Positions 1-7,533 of a stretch of DNA of 18,670 bases are shown here, piece after piece (position 1 is the first letter of the stretch; every line of letters begins with the position of its first letter). The position numbers and the translations under genes are program-made. The notes under the pieces are model-generated. The model made no database searches, was not told the DNA's origin, and was given only the letters and a program-made list of their open reading frames with translations. The stretch is from an uncultured Actinomycetes bacterium (GTDB taxonomy: Bacteria; Actinomycetota; Thermoleophilia; Solirubrobacterales; Solirubrobacteraceae). The stretch covers positions 1 to 18,670 of the forward strand of contig CALAQT010000121.1 of the NCBI GenBank assembly GCA_937888775.1. Reading direction: 5' to 3'.

Positions 1-1
1 A

Positions 2-172
2 TCCTTGCCAAGCTCGGACGACTTCTACAACGAATTAACGGCGCAGGACACTAGCGCCGGGCCCCGAGTCCACCTCAATGCAAGCAGAGTTCGCACGCCA
101 ATACCTGCGCTGTCCGGTCTGCCGGCGCGATCGGACGATGCGCCTGCAAGCGGGGGAGTCAGACGAACGTGA
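2..172 (+). CDS. possible 3' end of an upstream gene (uncertain)
   Basis: Frame 2 is open from the left edge to a TGA at 170-172. For roughly the first 70 bases its third codon positions are mostly G or C, unlike frame 1, which closes with TAG at 52-54 and has AT-rich third positions. That bias is the only coding signal. If real, this is the tail of a gene entering from the left that would overlap the methyltransferase start at 78 by about 95 bases, which is long for an overlap. No family is recognisable in the short peptide, which contains SSDDFYNELTAQDTSAGPR. It may equally be non-coding sequence, so treat it as a weak hint. Confidence 0.2.
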   Translation, partial: SLPSSDDFYNELTAQDTSAGPRVHLNASRVRTPIPALSGLPARSDDAPASGGVRRT

Positions 173-1139
173 GGTCAGAGAGGGCACCCTGATTTGCGGC
201 GCCTGCGGAGCCCAGCAGCCAGTTCACCGCGGTGTCGGCCACCTGCTGCTGGATGCGCCCGAGCACGTCGCTCGTGAGGCCGCCGGGCTGCAGCGCTTCG
301 CCGACTACATGCGCGCCGACGGCTGGACCCGCGAGAAGGTGCGGAAGCTGCCGAACATCGACGACGGCTATTGGTACGTGCAGGGCGTCTCGATCAATCA
401 GCTGCTGACGACGGTCCGCTTCGAGCCCAGGCAGACGCTGCTGGACGTGGGCTCGAACACCTGCTGGGCGTCCAACTACTTCGCCGCCCGCGGACTGCAC
501 GTCATCGCACTGGACATCGCCACCGCCGAGCTGCAGGGTCTCTACACCGCGGACTACTTCATCGACGACGGCACCTCGTACTTCGAACGAGTGCTCGGCT
601 CCATGTATGACATGCCCGTCGCCTCCGGAAGCCTGGACCACGTCTACTGCTGCGAGGTGCTCCATCACAACGACACCGAGAGCCTGCGCCGCACGTTTGA
701 AGAGGCGTTCCGTGTGCTGAAGCCGGGAGGCAAGCTCCTCGTGGTCAACGAGACGCTCAAGACCGTGAGGGATCCGATCGGAGTCCACACCGAAGGGGTG
801 GCGCAGTTCGAAGGCTACGAGCACGCCCACTGGGCGCTGCGCTACCGCGCCGAGGCGATCCGCGCCGGGTTTTCAACTCGGCTGCTGGAGCCCTCCTACC
901 ACTGGTTCTTCCGGACTCCCCCCACGTCCAAGCCGCCGCTCAGTCACTGGCGTCAGCGCGCGTTGTTCGAGCTGCGCTCCCATCGCTGGGGGCGCAAGGG
1001 CTATCTGGCTTGGATCAACCATGTCGGGGGTGGTGTCTCTTTCGGCATGATCGCGACCAAAAGCCCGCACGTGCCGCCGATCAGATCGGCTCTGGTCGCG
1101 CTCAGAGATCTTCGGCCACGCGCGGCGCGGTCCGGTTGA
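78..1139 (+). CDS. class I SAM-dependent methyltransferase with N-terminal zinc ribbon
   Basis: Predicted 353-residue cytoplasmic methyltransferase. Residues about 10-60 form a Trm112-like zinc ribbon with cysteine pairs C12-C15 and C40-C43. A Rossmann SAM-binding domain follows, with motif I LLDVGSNTCW near 121-130, an acidic strand-2 end (IALDIA), the central EVLHHN segment, and the VLKPGGKLLVVNE strand typical of Methyltransf_11/25 families. The C-terminal ~100 residues are Trp/His/Arg-rich and unassigned. The ATG at 78 is chosen because it lies just before the first cysteine pair; only a weak purine stretch precedes it. Its last 38 bases overlap the end of the convergent ABC permease gene. 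Methyltransferases beside Wzm/Wzt exporters often methylate sugars of the exported glycan, or its non-reducing end. That role is inferred, and the substrate cannot be read from the sequence. Confidence 0.85.
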   Translation: MQAEFARQYLRCPVCRRDRTMRLQAGESDEREVREGTLICGACGAQQPVHRGVGHLLLDAPEHVAREAAGLQRFADYMRADGWTREKVRKLPNIDDGYWYVQGVSINQLLTTVRFEPRQTLLDVGSNTCWASNYFAARGLHVIALDIATAELQGLYTADYFIDDGTSYFERVLGSMYDMPVASGSLDHVYCCEVLHHNDTESLRRTFEEAFRVLKPGGKLLVVNETLKTVRDPIGVHTEGVAQFEGYEHAHWALRYRAEAIRAGFSTRLLEPSYHWFFRTPPTSKPPLSHWRQRALFELRSHRWGRKGYLAWINHVGGGVSFGMIATKSPHVPPIRSALVALRDLRPRAARSG

Positions 1140-1980
1140 AGACCACGAAGCCGAGCACGAACACCCCCACGGCAACCGCGATCGGCTCGAGCAGCTCAAG
1201 CTGGGACCCCAGCACCGCACCCGAGCTCGGCGTCGCGTGGGTGACCATCGCGTGGCGGAACTGCTGCAACACGGTCGCCAGCGGGTTGAGCATGTAGACG
1301 TGCACGAGGGTCGGGCTCAGCTTCTTTATGACCTCCGACACCGGGATGATCACCGGTGAGGAGTAGAAGATCACCTGGCTCACGACCTCCCAGATCGGCT
1401 GGACGTCCCTGAAATAGACGAACAGCGCCGAGAGCAGCATCGCCAATCCGGTGGCCAGGACGGCCAGCATCCCCAGTATCAACGGCAGCTCGAGCCACGT
1501 GAGCATCGGACGCACGCCCTGGATCAATCCGAAGATCAGCACCACGATCAGGTTCAGAGACAGATTGAACAGCGCCAGCAGCACGACCGACAGCGGGATC
1601 ACCAACCGCGGGAACTGGATCTTGCGCACGAGCGTCTCGTTGTCCAGCACGCTACGGACCGAGCCGATCGTCGCCTCGGCGAAGAACGTGTACAGGACGA
1701 TCGAGCCGAGCAGCTGGGTTCCGTAGAACGCGCCGCTCGGACCGACGCCGATGCCGACGTGACCGATCTGGGTAAAGAACACGTACAGGACGGTGAACAG
1801 CAGCAGCGGGCGCACCAGCTGCCACAGGTAGCCGAGCGCCGAGCCGAAGAACCGCAGCTTCCACTGGGTGAAGGCGATGTTGAAGGTCAGGTGCCAGAAG
1901 CGGCCCCAGTCATCGGTCAGCGCTCGCGGGCCACGGATCGGCCTTCCCAGCGCCTCGTACGGAACCGACTCAACGCTCAC
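1102..1980 (-). CDS. wzm: polysaccharide ABC transporter permease, Wzm/ABC-2 type
   Basis: A 292-residue integral membrane protein of the ABC-2 polysaccharide/polyol-phosphate exporter family (Wzm, TagG/TarG, RfbD). The N-terminus has the family's amphipathic entry segment (FWHLTFNIAFTQWKLRFFGSALGYLWQLVRP in outline), followed by about six hydrophobic helices. The internal stretch DNETLVRKIQFPRLVIPLS matches the conserved cytoplasmic region of these permeases, and YFRDVQ...FYSSPVI lies in the second half. It would form the channel for an undecaprenyl-linked glycan together with the ATPase encoded just upstream. The start is GTG at 1980, whose GTGA overlaps the ATPase stop, so the two are translationally coupled. 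Its 3' end overlaps the convergent methyltransferase gene. Confidence 0.92.
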   Translation of the reverse strand: MSVESVPYEALGRPIRGPRALTDDWGRFWHLTFNIAFTQWKLRFFGSALGYLWQLVRPLLLFTVLYVFFTQIGHVGIGVGPSGAFYGTQLLGSIVLYTFFAEATIGSVRSVLDNETLVRKIQFPRLVIPLSVVLLALFNLSLNLIVVLIFGLIQGVRPMLTWLELPLILGMLAVLATGLAMLLSALFVYFRDVQPIWEVVSQVIFYSSPVIIPVSEVIKKLSPTLVHVYMLNPLATVLQQFRHAMVTHATPSSGAVLGSQLELLEPIAVAVGVFVLGFVVFNRTAPRVAEDL

Positions 1981-3233
1981 AGCGGCGTTTCCTGCGCGAC
2001 GAACGGCGCGGCCCGGCTGACGGTAACCGCGACGGGCAGGTCGACAAGACCGCCGAGTGCCTCCGGGCCGGTCACCACGAACGAGAAGGCGCCTTCGAAG
2101 CGGTCGATCAGGTCGACTTCGAAGCCGCGGTGAGCCAGCGTGAACATCGGGCTGTAGCGCCCCGGCGCCAGCACGTTGTCGAACGTGAACGAGAACACCG
2201 CCTCTTCGCCGGCTCGGAACCGACCGCTGCGCTCGTGCTCTGAGGCGGTGCTGGCGACCAGGACCGCCTTGTGTTCGTCGTTGAGGACGTACACGCTGGC
2301 CGCCGGGTCCTCGACCTCGACCGTAAACGAGACACGGGCGTGAAGCGTGATTCGCTCATGTTGGGACACCGCCTTCTTGCGCACGCCTCGGTCGTTCTCG
2401 ACCCACGCTTCCACGACCCGTGCCTCACCGTCGCCGCTGCGCTCGTCCTCGGTCAAACCGGCCGTGTCCGGATCCCGTCCGAAGTTGATCTCAAGGTAGC
2501 GGTCGGCCACCTCGTGGGGCTCGCCGAGGTGAACCGGGTCACCTCGCTCCAAGAGCAACGCCCGATGGCAGAAGCGCTGCAGCGAGCCCATGTCATGGGT
2601 AACGAACACGATCGTCTTGCCCTGGTCTCGCAACGAGCTGAAGACGTCGAAGCACTTCTGCTGGAACGCGGCGTCACCGACGGCCAGCACCTCGTCGATC
2701 AGCAGGATGTCGGCGTCGACCTGGATCGCGACCGAGAACGCTAGGCGGACGTACATCCCGGAGGAGTAGTTCTTAAGCTTCAGATCCTTGAATTCCTCGA
2801 GCTCGGCGAACTCGATCACACTCTCGTAGCGCTTGCGCGCCTCCCGCGGGGAGAGGCCGAGCATGATCCCGTTCATCACCACGTTGTCACGAGCCGCCAG
2901 GTCCGCGTTGAAGCCGACCCCGAGCTCGATGAACGTCGATAGCCGGCCTCGGCACCAGATGTCACCCTCGGCCGCGTAGATACCGGAGAGGCACTTCAGC
3001 AGCGTGCTCTTGCCGCTCCCGTTACGACCGGCGATTCCGAAGAACTCCCCCTCCTGTACCGCGAACGAGATGTCGTTGAGCGCGCGGAACGTCTGGTGGC
3101 GCGTACGGCGGCGCGGATGCAGCGCGCGTTCCTTGAGCGTATGAGTTCGCTCTTCGGGGACCCTGAAGGTCTTGCTGACCGAGCGCGCGACCACGGCGGG
3201 CAGTCGCCCGCCGACGATGGCCGGAGATGGCAT
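1977..3233 (-). CDS. wzt: polysaccharide ABC transporter ATPase with C-terminal glycan-binding domain, Wzt type
   Basis: A 418-residue ATPase that powers glycan export with the adjacent permease. The nucleotide-binding domain covers residues about 10-250: Walker A GRNGSGKST (69-77), signature YSSGM preceding YVRLAFS (156-166), Walker B ILLIDE (176-181) and the switch histidine H213 in VTHD. Residues about 265-410 form a separate beta-rich domain (SVYVLNDEHK, FSFTFDNVLAPGRYSPMFTL) matching Wzt_C, the module that in E. coli O8/O9a recognises a modified chain end. Its presence distinguishes this protein from TagH-type ATPases without it. The stop overlaps the permease GTG start. The ATG at 3233 is preceded six bases upstream by a TANNNT hexamer, consistent with leaderless transcription, although the GT2 gene ends only 30 bases upstream and may read through. 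Confidence 0.93.
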   Translation of the reverse strand: MPSPAIVGGRLPAVVARSVSKTFRVPEERTHTLKERALHPRRRTRHQTFRALNDISFAVQEGEFFGIAGRNGSGKSTLLKCLSGIYAAEGDIWCRGRLSTFIELGVGFNADLAARDNVVMNGIMLGLSPREARKRYESVIEFAELEEFKDLKLKNYSSGMYVRLAFSVAIQVDADILLIDEVLAVGDAAFQQKCFDVFSSLRDQGKTIVFVTHDMGSLQRFCHRALLLERGDPVHLGEPHEVADRYLEINFGRDPDTAGLTEDERSGDGEARVVEAWVENDRGVRKKAVSQHERITLHARVSFTVEVEDPAASVYVLNDEHKAVLVASTASEHERSGRFRAGEEAVFSFTFDNVLAPGRYSPMFTLAHRGFEVDLIDRFEGAFSFVVTGPEALGGLVDLPVAVTVSRAAPFVAQETPL

Positions 3234-3239
3234 GCCGAG

Positions 3240-3245
3240 AGAGTA
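3240..3245 (-). promoter_or_regulatory. candidate -10 hexamer (TACTCT) for leaderless wzt transcript
   Basis: On the minus strand TACTCT fits the actinobacterial TANNNT pattern and ends six bases before the wzt ATG, the spacing expected if transcription starts at the start codon. No Shine-Dalgarno sequence is visible in the 30-base gap. No convincing -35 is present. Chance occurrence is possible. Confidence 0.3.
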
Positions 3246-3263
3246 GCGTGAGCCCGGCCGCGA

Positions 3264-4238
3264 TCAGTCGGTGCGGCGCTCGAGCGAAAGGCGTCGCACG
3301 AGCGCTTGCGGAAGCCGCTGCGCGCGGGCGCCGAGCACTGCTCCCGCGGTTCGCGCTGTGTGGTGGACCGCCGAACCCCCCAGGAGCGCCAGAGCCGCGA
3401 CTGCGCCGTCGTCGCGGTCAGGACGAGCTCGGGCCCACCGCCAGTCGGCGCCCACGCGTCCCCAGATGTTGAGCAAGACGGTTCGCGGATGCAGGGGCTC
3501 GCTCCAGCCGTAGACGGCCTGCAGCGAACGCGCCTCGTCAAAGCTTCGCCGCAGCCAGCCCCAGGCGGAGTAATCGTGCGAGTGGATCACCGCCGCCTGG
3601 GGCATGAACACCTTCGCAAAGCCGGCCCGCATCATGTCGTGAGCGATGACGTGATCCTCTGCGTAGGGGACATCACGGAATGGGGTTCGCTCCCAGGCCG
3701 CTCGCGCCACGCAGCCGTTGGCGTCGGTGAAGAAGCCGCGCCTACCCAGCAGCGTTCGGGACGGCGTGTCACGTTCGAAGGACTCCAGGCGGTCGATTCG
3801 CGGACTGCCGTCAGGCGAGAAGGATCCAAACCAGTCCGTCAGCTCGCGCTGGACCATGGCACTTGCGTTGCTCCACGGGAGGTAGGGCCCGAAGACGAGT
3901 CCCACGTTCGCAGCGACCCCGAAGCCGTCCAGCAGGCGACTGAGCCACAGCTCGTCCGCCGGTACCGCGTCCTGGGTCAGAAATGCGACGTGCTCACCCC
4001 GCGAGCGCTCCATCAGCAGATTGCGCGTGCCGCCGTGGGAGAACCGGGACGGCGCGATCTCTATCACCTCGGCGCCAAAGCTGCGGGCGAGCTCGCGCGA
4101 ACCATCCGAGGAGCCCGAGTCACAGATCAGAACCTCGACCTCACGTTCGGTTCGTTGCGATTGCACCGCCGCCAGCGCCCGAGCCAGTGTCGGGCCTCCG
4201 TTGAGCACGGGGATGGCGACCGTTGTCAGGCGGCTCAT
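3264..4238 (-). CDS. family 2 glycosyltransferase (rhamnosyltransferase-like)
   Basis: A 324-residue GT-A glycosyltransferase. The N-terminal nucleotide-binding part reads TTVAIPVLNGG (5-15) and ICDSGSSDGS (38-47). The SRFSHGGTRN segment (64-73) and FLTQDAVPAD (86-95) are characteristic of the WbbL/rhamnosyltransferase-like branch of GT2, the latter holding the metal-binding acidic residue. YAEDHVIAHDMMRAG further on supplies the general-base region. No long membrane helix is obvious, so it probably acts on lipid-linked acceptors at the inner membrane face. It is the first gene of the minus-strand run leading into wzt-wzm, so its sugar probably enters the exported glycan. The start ATG at 4238 is 72 bases from the divergent DUF2142 gene. 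Sugar specificity is inferred only from family resemblance. Confidence 0.88.
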   Translation of the reverse strand: MSRLTTVAIPVLNGGPTLARALAAVQSQRTEREVEVLICDSGSSDGSRELARSFGAEVIEIAPSRFSHGGTRNLLMERSRGEHVAFLTQDAVPADELWLSRLLDGFGVAANVGLVFGPYLPWSNASAMVQRELTDWFGSFSPDGSPRIDRLESFERDTPSRTLLGRRGFFTDANGCVARAAWERTPFRDVPYAEDHVIAHDMMRAGFAKVFMPQAAVIHSHDYSAWGWLRRSFDEARSLQAVYGWSEPLHPRTVLLNIWGRVGADWRWARARPDRDDGAVAALALLGGSAVHHTARTAGAVLGARAQRLPQALVRRLSLERRTD

Positions 4239-4296
4239 GTCGGGATCGCGGTCGCTCGCGGGCGCAGGTAGTGGGAACTTCGTCGACGGACAAAGC

Positions 4297-4302
4297 TAAC
4301 CT
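4297..4302 (+). promoter_or_regulatory. candidate -10 hexamer (TAACCT) for leaderless DUF2142 transcript
   Basis: TAACCT matches TANNNT and ends eight bases before the ATG at 4311. The intervening bases are GC-rich with no Shine-Dalgarno motif, so a leaderless or near-leaderless mRNA would explain the start. It sits in the 72-base divergent gap. The -35 region is not recognisable. Confidence 0.35.
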
Positions 4303-4310
4303 GCGCGGCA

Positions 4311-5789
4311 ATGGAATGCTCCGACGAACAAGCGCCGGGGCGGATCCGTGTCAAGCTGACCGCGGTACCGGGCAGTCTCGCCGCCCTGGTCTCGGTCGTG
4401 GTGATCGCCGGGATCGCCTGGGCGCTCTTGGTCCCGCCATGGCAGTCACCGGACGAGGTGGCCCACTTCGCCTACGTCCAGAGCCTGGCCGAGCGGCTTG
4501 CGCTGCCCGGCGGGCGCGGCCGGCCGCAGGTGTCGACCGACCAGCTGCTCGCCGACGCAGCGGTCGGGGCGAGCCGCGGCGCGTTCTATCCGCAGTCCTC
4601 GCCGCCGAACTGGAGCCGTCAGGCCTTTGACAGCTACGTCGCCGCTTCGAGCCACAACTCACGGTCCAACGGGGGTGGGCCCAACCCGGCTGGCCCGAAT
4701 CCGCCGCTTTACTACCTCTACGCAGACGTCGCCTACCTGATCGATGGCGGTGGCAACGCCTTCGGCCAGCTCTACGCGATTCGCATCTGGGGAGTGCTGC
4801 TGCTCGCGCTGACCGTGCTCGGCGCGTGGCTGCTGGCCGGGGAGACGATCGGTCGGCGCAGGATCGCCCAGGTCGCCTGCGGTGCCGTGGTGGGGCTGTT
4901 GCCGATGGAGACATTCATCTCGACGAGCGTCAATCCCGACGGGATGATGGTGACTCTGTGGACCTGGGCCATGTGGCTGGGTGCGCGGGTGATCAATCGA
5001 GCGGCGCCTCGGCGAGACGCGGTCGCGCTGTGCGCGGTGACCGCCGCCGCCGTGCTGACGAAGGCGACCTCGTATGCGCTCGTCCCACCGACCCTGCTGG
5101 CGCTCGTGATCGGCTGGCGGCGGCGCCCTGCCGATCAGCGCCGCGCGGCTCGAGGAGAGCTCGCGGTTGCGTTTCTGGCCCTCGTGGTGCCGGTGCTGGG
5201 CTGGATCGCTGTAGCGGCAGCACTCAACCGCTCAGTCGTAAACACGATCAAGTCGAGCACGGCGGCCCGGCCGTTCAACGTCCGTCAGTTCATGAGCTAC
5301 GTGTGGCAGTTCTATCTGCCGAGGCTCCCGTTCATGACGCGGCTGCGAGAGACGTCCGGACTGCCGTTGTACGACGTGTGGGTGCGTCAGGGCTGGGGCA
5401 CGTTCGGATGGCTCGACGTCACATTCCCCAATTGGGCCTATCGAGTGTTCGCCGTCCTCACGGCGGTCATCCTCGCGCCTGCGGCAGCGTTGCTGGTCCG
5501 CGTCGTGAACCGACGACGACTCGCGCTGATCGCATTTCTGCTGCTCACCCTCCTGGCCCTGTTGGCGGGCCTGCACCTGACCGACTATCGCTCGCTGATC
5601 GCGGGTCAGGGCCCGATCCTCCAAGGCCGCTATCTGCTTCCCGTACTCGCGCTGTTCGGACTCTCGGTTGCCTTTCTGGTCACCCGTTTCCCAGCGCGTC
5701 GGCAGGCCGCCGCCTGCGGAGTGATCCTCGCCGGACTGCTCGTGCTGCAGGTGCTTTCTCTCTCCACCATCCTGCACGCCTACTACACG
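4311..5789 (+). CDS. DUF2142 polytopic membrane protein, probable GT-C-like glycosyltransferase
   Basis: A 493-residue protein (the stop codon occupies 5790-5792). After a first helix near residues 20-42, the extracytoplasmic loop begins PPWQSPDEVAHFAYVQSLAE, the DUF2142 signature with the acidic DE pair that GT-C enzymes carry in their first outer loop. A long loop (about 65-130) contains NPAGPNPPLYY. About nine more helices follow, ending with the diagnostic QGRYLLPVLALFGLS segment near 440 and a final helix. DUF2142 proteins are widespread in actinobacterial surface-polysaccharide loci; transfer of a sugar from a polyprenyl-phosphate donor outside the cell is an inference from fold. Its stop overlaps the GTG start of the next gene (GTGA), so both are probably made together. 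Confidence 0.85.
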
Positions 5790-6460
5790 TGAGCGCCTTG
5801 CGAAGTTGGCATCCATTCGCGCTCATGGCTGCCATCGGGGTGGTGGTGTTGCTGGTCCTCGGTCTGCACGACGAGCGCTCTAGAGCGTTCTCGCTCGAGG
5901 CTCCCAATCTGCAGCCGGTGGCCGTGCTTGCTCCTCGCCAATCGGCGTGCGAGGGGCCGGTCATCAGCACCGCACCGGTCGATGCGGTTCGCGTGTGGGG
6001 AGCTGCCGCGGGCAGCCCGACCGCGCTCGACGTGTTCGCGACCGCGGGCGGGAAGCTCCTGAGCAGCGGCCGGATCGGGGTCTCGACGATGCCGAACTCC
6101 TACACGAGTGTCTTAAGCGGCTCGATTCCAGGCGACCGAGCGATCAGCGTGTGCCTCTCGAATGGCGGCCCGGCACCGTTCTCGCTGCTCGGCTCACCCT
6201 CGGTCAATCCCGCGGTGCAGATGATGGTCGCAAGCAAGCGGTCGCCGCTTCAGTTCTCGCTCGTTTTGCTGGCACCGCCGACTTCATCACTGTCGCTGAT
6301 TCCCACCGCGTTCTCCCGTGCATCGTTGTTTCGCCCCAGCTGGGTCGGCGTGTGGACGTTCTGGGCGCTGCTGGCAGGACTGATGCTGGCGGTGGTGATG
6401 GCGGGGCTGGCGATCGGCGCGGCCGCTGGAGCAGACGCGCGCGACCGCGCCGGTGACTAG
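5789..6460 (+). CDS. small two-helix membrane protein coupled to DUF2142 gene, function unknown
   Basis: A 223-residue protein starting at GTG 5789, whose GTGA overlaps the DUF2142 stop. The open frame extends far upstream, but that part is antiparallel in style to the DUF2142 gene and is not coding. One helix lies at about 11-27 and another at about 185-212 with a short basic/acidic tail. The 155 residues between are probably outside the membrane, rich in Ser/Pro/Gly and short beta-like strands (TAPVDAVRVWGAA, ALDVFATAGGKLL), with exactly two cysteines (C54, C122) able to form a disulfide. This layout suggests a beta-sandwich on a membrane hairpin, possibly a partner or substrate-binding subunit of the DUF2142 protein. 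I do not recognise a family. Confidence 0.75.
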   Translation: MSALRSWHPFALMAAIGVVVLLVLGLHDERSRAFSLEAPNLQPVAVLAPRQSACEGPVISTAPVDAVRVWGAAAGSPTALDVFATAGGKLLSSGRIGVSTMPNSYTSVLSGSIPGDRAISVCLSNGGPAPFSLLGSPSVNPAVQMMVASKRSPLQFSLVLLAPPTSSLSLIPTAFSRASLFRPSWVGVWTFWALLAGLMLAVVMAGLAIGAAAGADARDRAGD

Positions 6461-7506
6461 GCGCCGCGCGGCGGTCGCTCCAGCAACCCGAGCACGCCGC
6501 GCACCGCGCACCAATATGCGCGCAGCGCGCGACTTGTCGCTGGACTGTGAGCGACCGAACCCAGATACGGCGAGGACAGCTCAGCCGTCATCGGGGCCGC
6601 GAACGCTGCCGAACTGACACGCCGGCCGGCCTGGATGCTGCGACGCTCGCGCAGCAGCGCGGGCAGGGTTGCCACGAGATCCGCAGTCGCCAGCGCCTTC
6701 ATCCGAGCCCAGCCGCCCCTCGATGCCGCGGCCCAGACGGCCAGCTCGGCGGCTAGCAAGGCAGGAAAGGTGAGCAGCAGCAGCGCGGACGGGTAGGTGC
6801 GGATCACGGTCGCCCAGCGGTTGCGCTCCAGCAGGCGCCATTTGTGGTGGCCCTTCGCGAACTCGTAGTCGTGGCGCACGATCGCGTCAGGAGCGACTGC
6901 CAGTCTTCCTCCGGTAAGACGCAACTTCAGCGACAGATCGACGTCCTCGCAGTACATGAAGAAGTGCTCGGGAAATCCACCAAGCTCCAGCCAGCGCGTG
7001 CGCGGGACCGCCAGGCATGCGCCCGACAGGAAGCCGACTTCGGTGGGCTGCCGCGGCGCGGCCGCGGTCGGCGCCCCCATCTGCCCGGCCCAGCCGAAGC
7101 CGGTGAAGTGCAGGATTCCGCCGCTGGTGTTGATCGCCTCGCCGTCTTCGAGCAGAACAAGTCCCATCCACCCCGCCCACTCGCCGCCCCAGGGCGCGCG
7201 GATCGCCTCCGCCCAGCCCGGCTGGACCACGGCGTCGGGGTTGAGCAGCACCACGAGGTCGCCGTGGGCCTCATCGACGCCCCGGTTGGCTCCGGCGGCG
7301 AAGCCCACGTTCTCGCCCAGCGCGACCAGCCGGGCGGCCGGGGCCAGCTGCGCCAGCTCGGCGGCCAGCCCGTCGTGCGAAGCGTTGTCGACCACGATCA
7401 GCTCGTCTTGCGAGTCCAGCTGGTCGACCAGTGGCGGCAGCGACCGGCGCAGGTCCGAGAGCGAGTCATGGGCGACGATCACCGTCGACAGCGATGCGCG
7501 GGCCAT
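6457..7506 (-). CDS. family 2 glycosyltransferase, WbbL/rhamnosyltransferase-like, with C-terminal membrane segment
   Basis: A 349-residue GT2 enzyme. The motifs are STVIVAHDS (7-15), VVDNASHDG (38-46), ENVGFAAGANRG (65-76) and VVLLNPDAVVQP (85-96), where NPD carries the metal ligand. They are followed by FFMYCEDVDLSLKLRLTGG, the ED base motif typical of dTDP-rhamnosyltransferases and related GT2 enzymes. Around residue 265 a hydrophobic stretch (ALLLLTFPALLAAELAVWAAA) suggests membrane attachment before a basic C-terminal tail. The frame stays open to 8067 but only shadows the divergent GT2 gene, so the ATG at 7506 is taken. It overlaps the convergent small membrane protein gene by four bases and lies 27 bases from the next start, with which it seems to share a promoter. 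Confidence 0.88.
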   Translation of the reverse strand: MARASLSTVIVAHDSLSDLRRSLPPLVDQLDSQDELIVVDNASHDGLAAELAQLAPAARLVALGENVGFAAGANRGVDEAHGDLVVLLNPDAVVQPGWAEAIRAPWGGEWAGWMGLVLLEDGEAINTSGGILHFTGFGWAGQMGAPTAAAPRQPTEVGFLSGACLAVPRTRWLELGGFPEHFFMYCEDVDLSLKLRLTGGRLAVAPDAIVRHDYEFAKGHHKWRLLERNRWATVIRTYPSALLLLTFPALLAAELAVWAAASRGGWARMKALATADLVATLPALLRERRSIQAGRRVSSAAFAAPMTAELSSPYLGSVAHSPATSRALRAYWCAVRGVLGLLERPPRGA

Positions 7507-7533
7507 GAGCCGCCGCGATAATAGACCCCTCTG
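7507..7533. promoter_or_regulatory. 27-bp divergent promoter with overlapping symmetric -10 elements
   Basis: Two divergent glycosyltransferase genes start only 27 bases apart. The AT-rich core is GATAATA at 7517-7523: read forward it gives GATAAT (7517-7522), and on the reverse strand TATTAT (7523-7518). Both are good -10 hexamers, and each ends exactly 11 bases before its ATG. There is no room for Shine-Dalgarno-bearing leaders, so both mRNAs would have about four- or five-base leaders. Any -35 elements would lie inside the opposite coding sequences, and none is convincing. Confidence 0.5.

Noticed and set aside
4826..5788. 544-residue plus-strand frame before the small membrane protein
   Set aside because: It overlaps the DUF2142 gene in another frame, shows Arg/Gly/Pro-rich shadow composition and no domain; the real start is GTG 5789.
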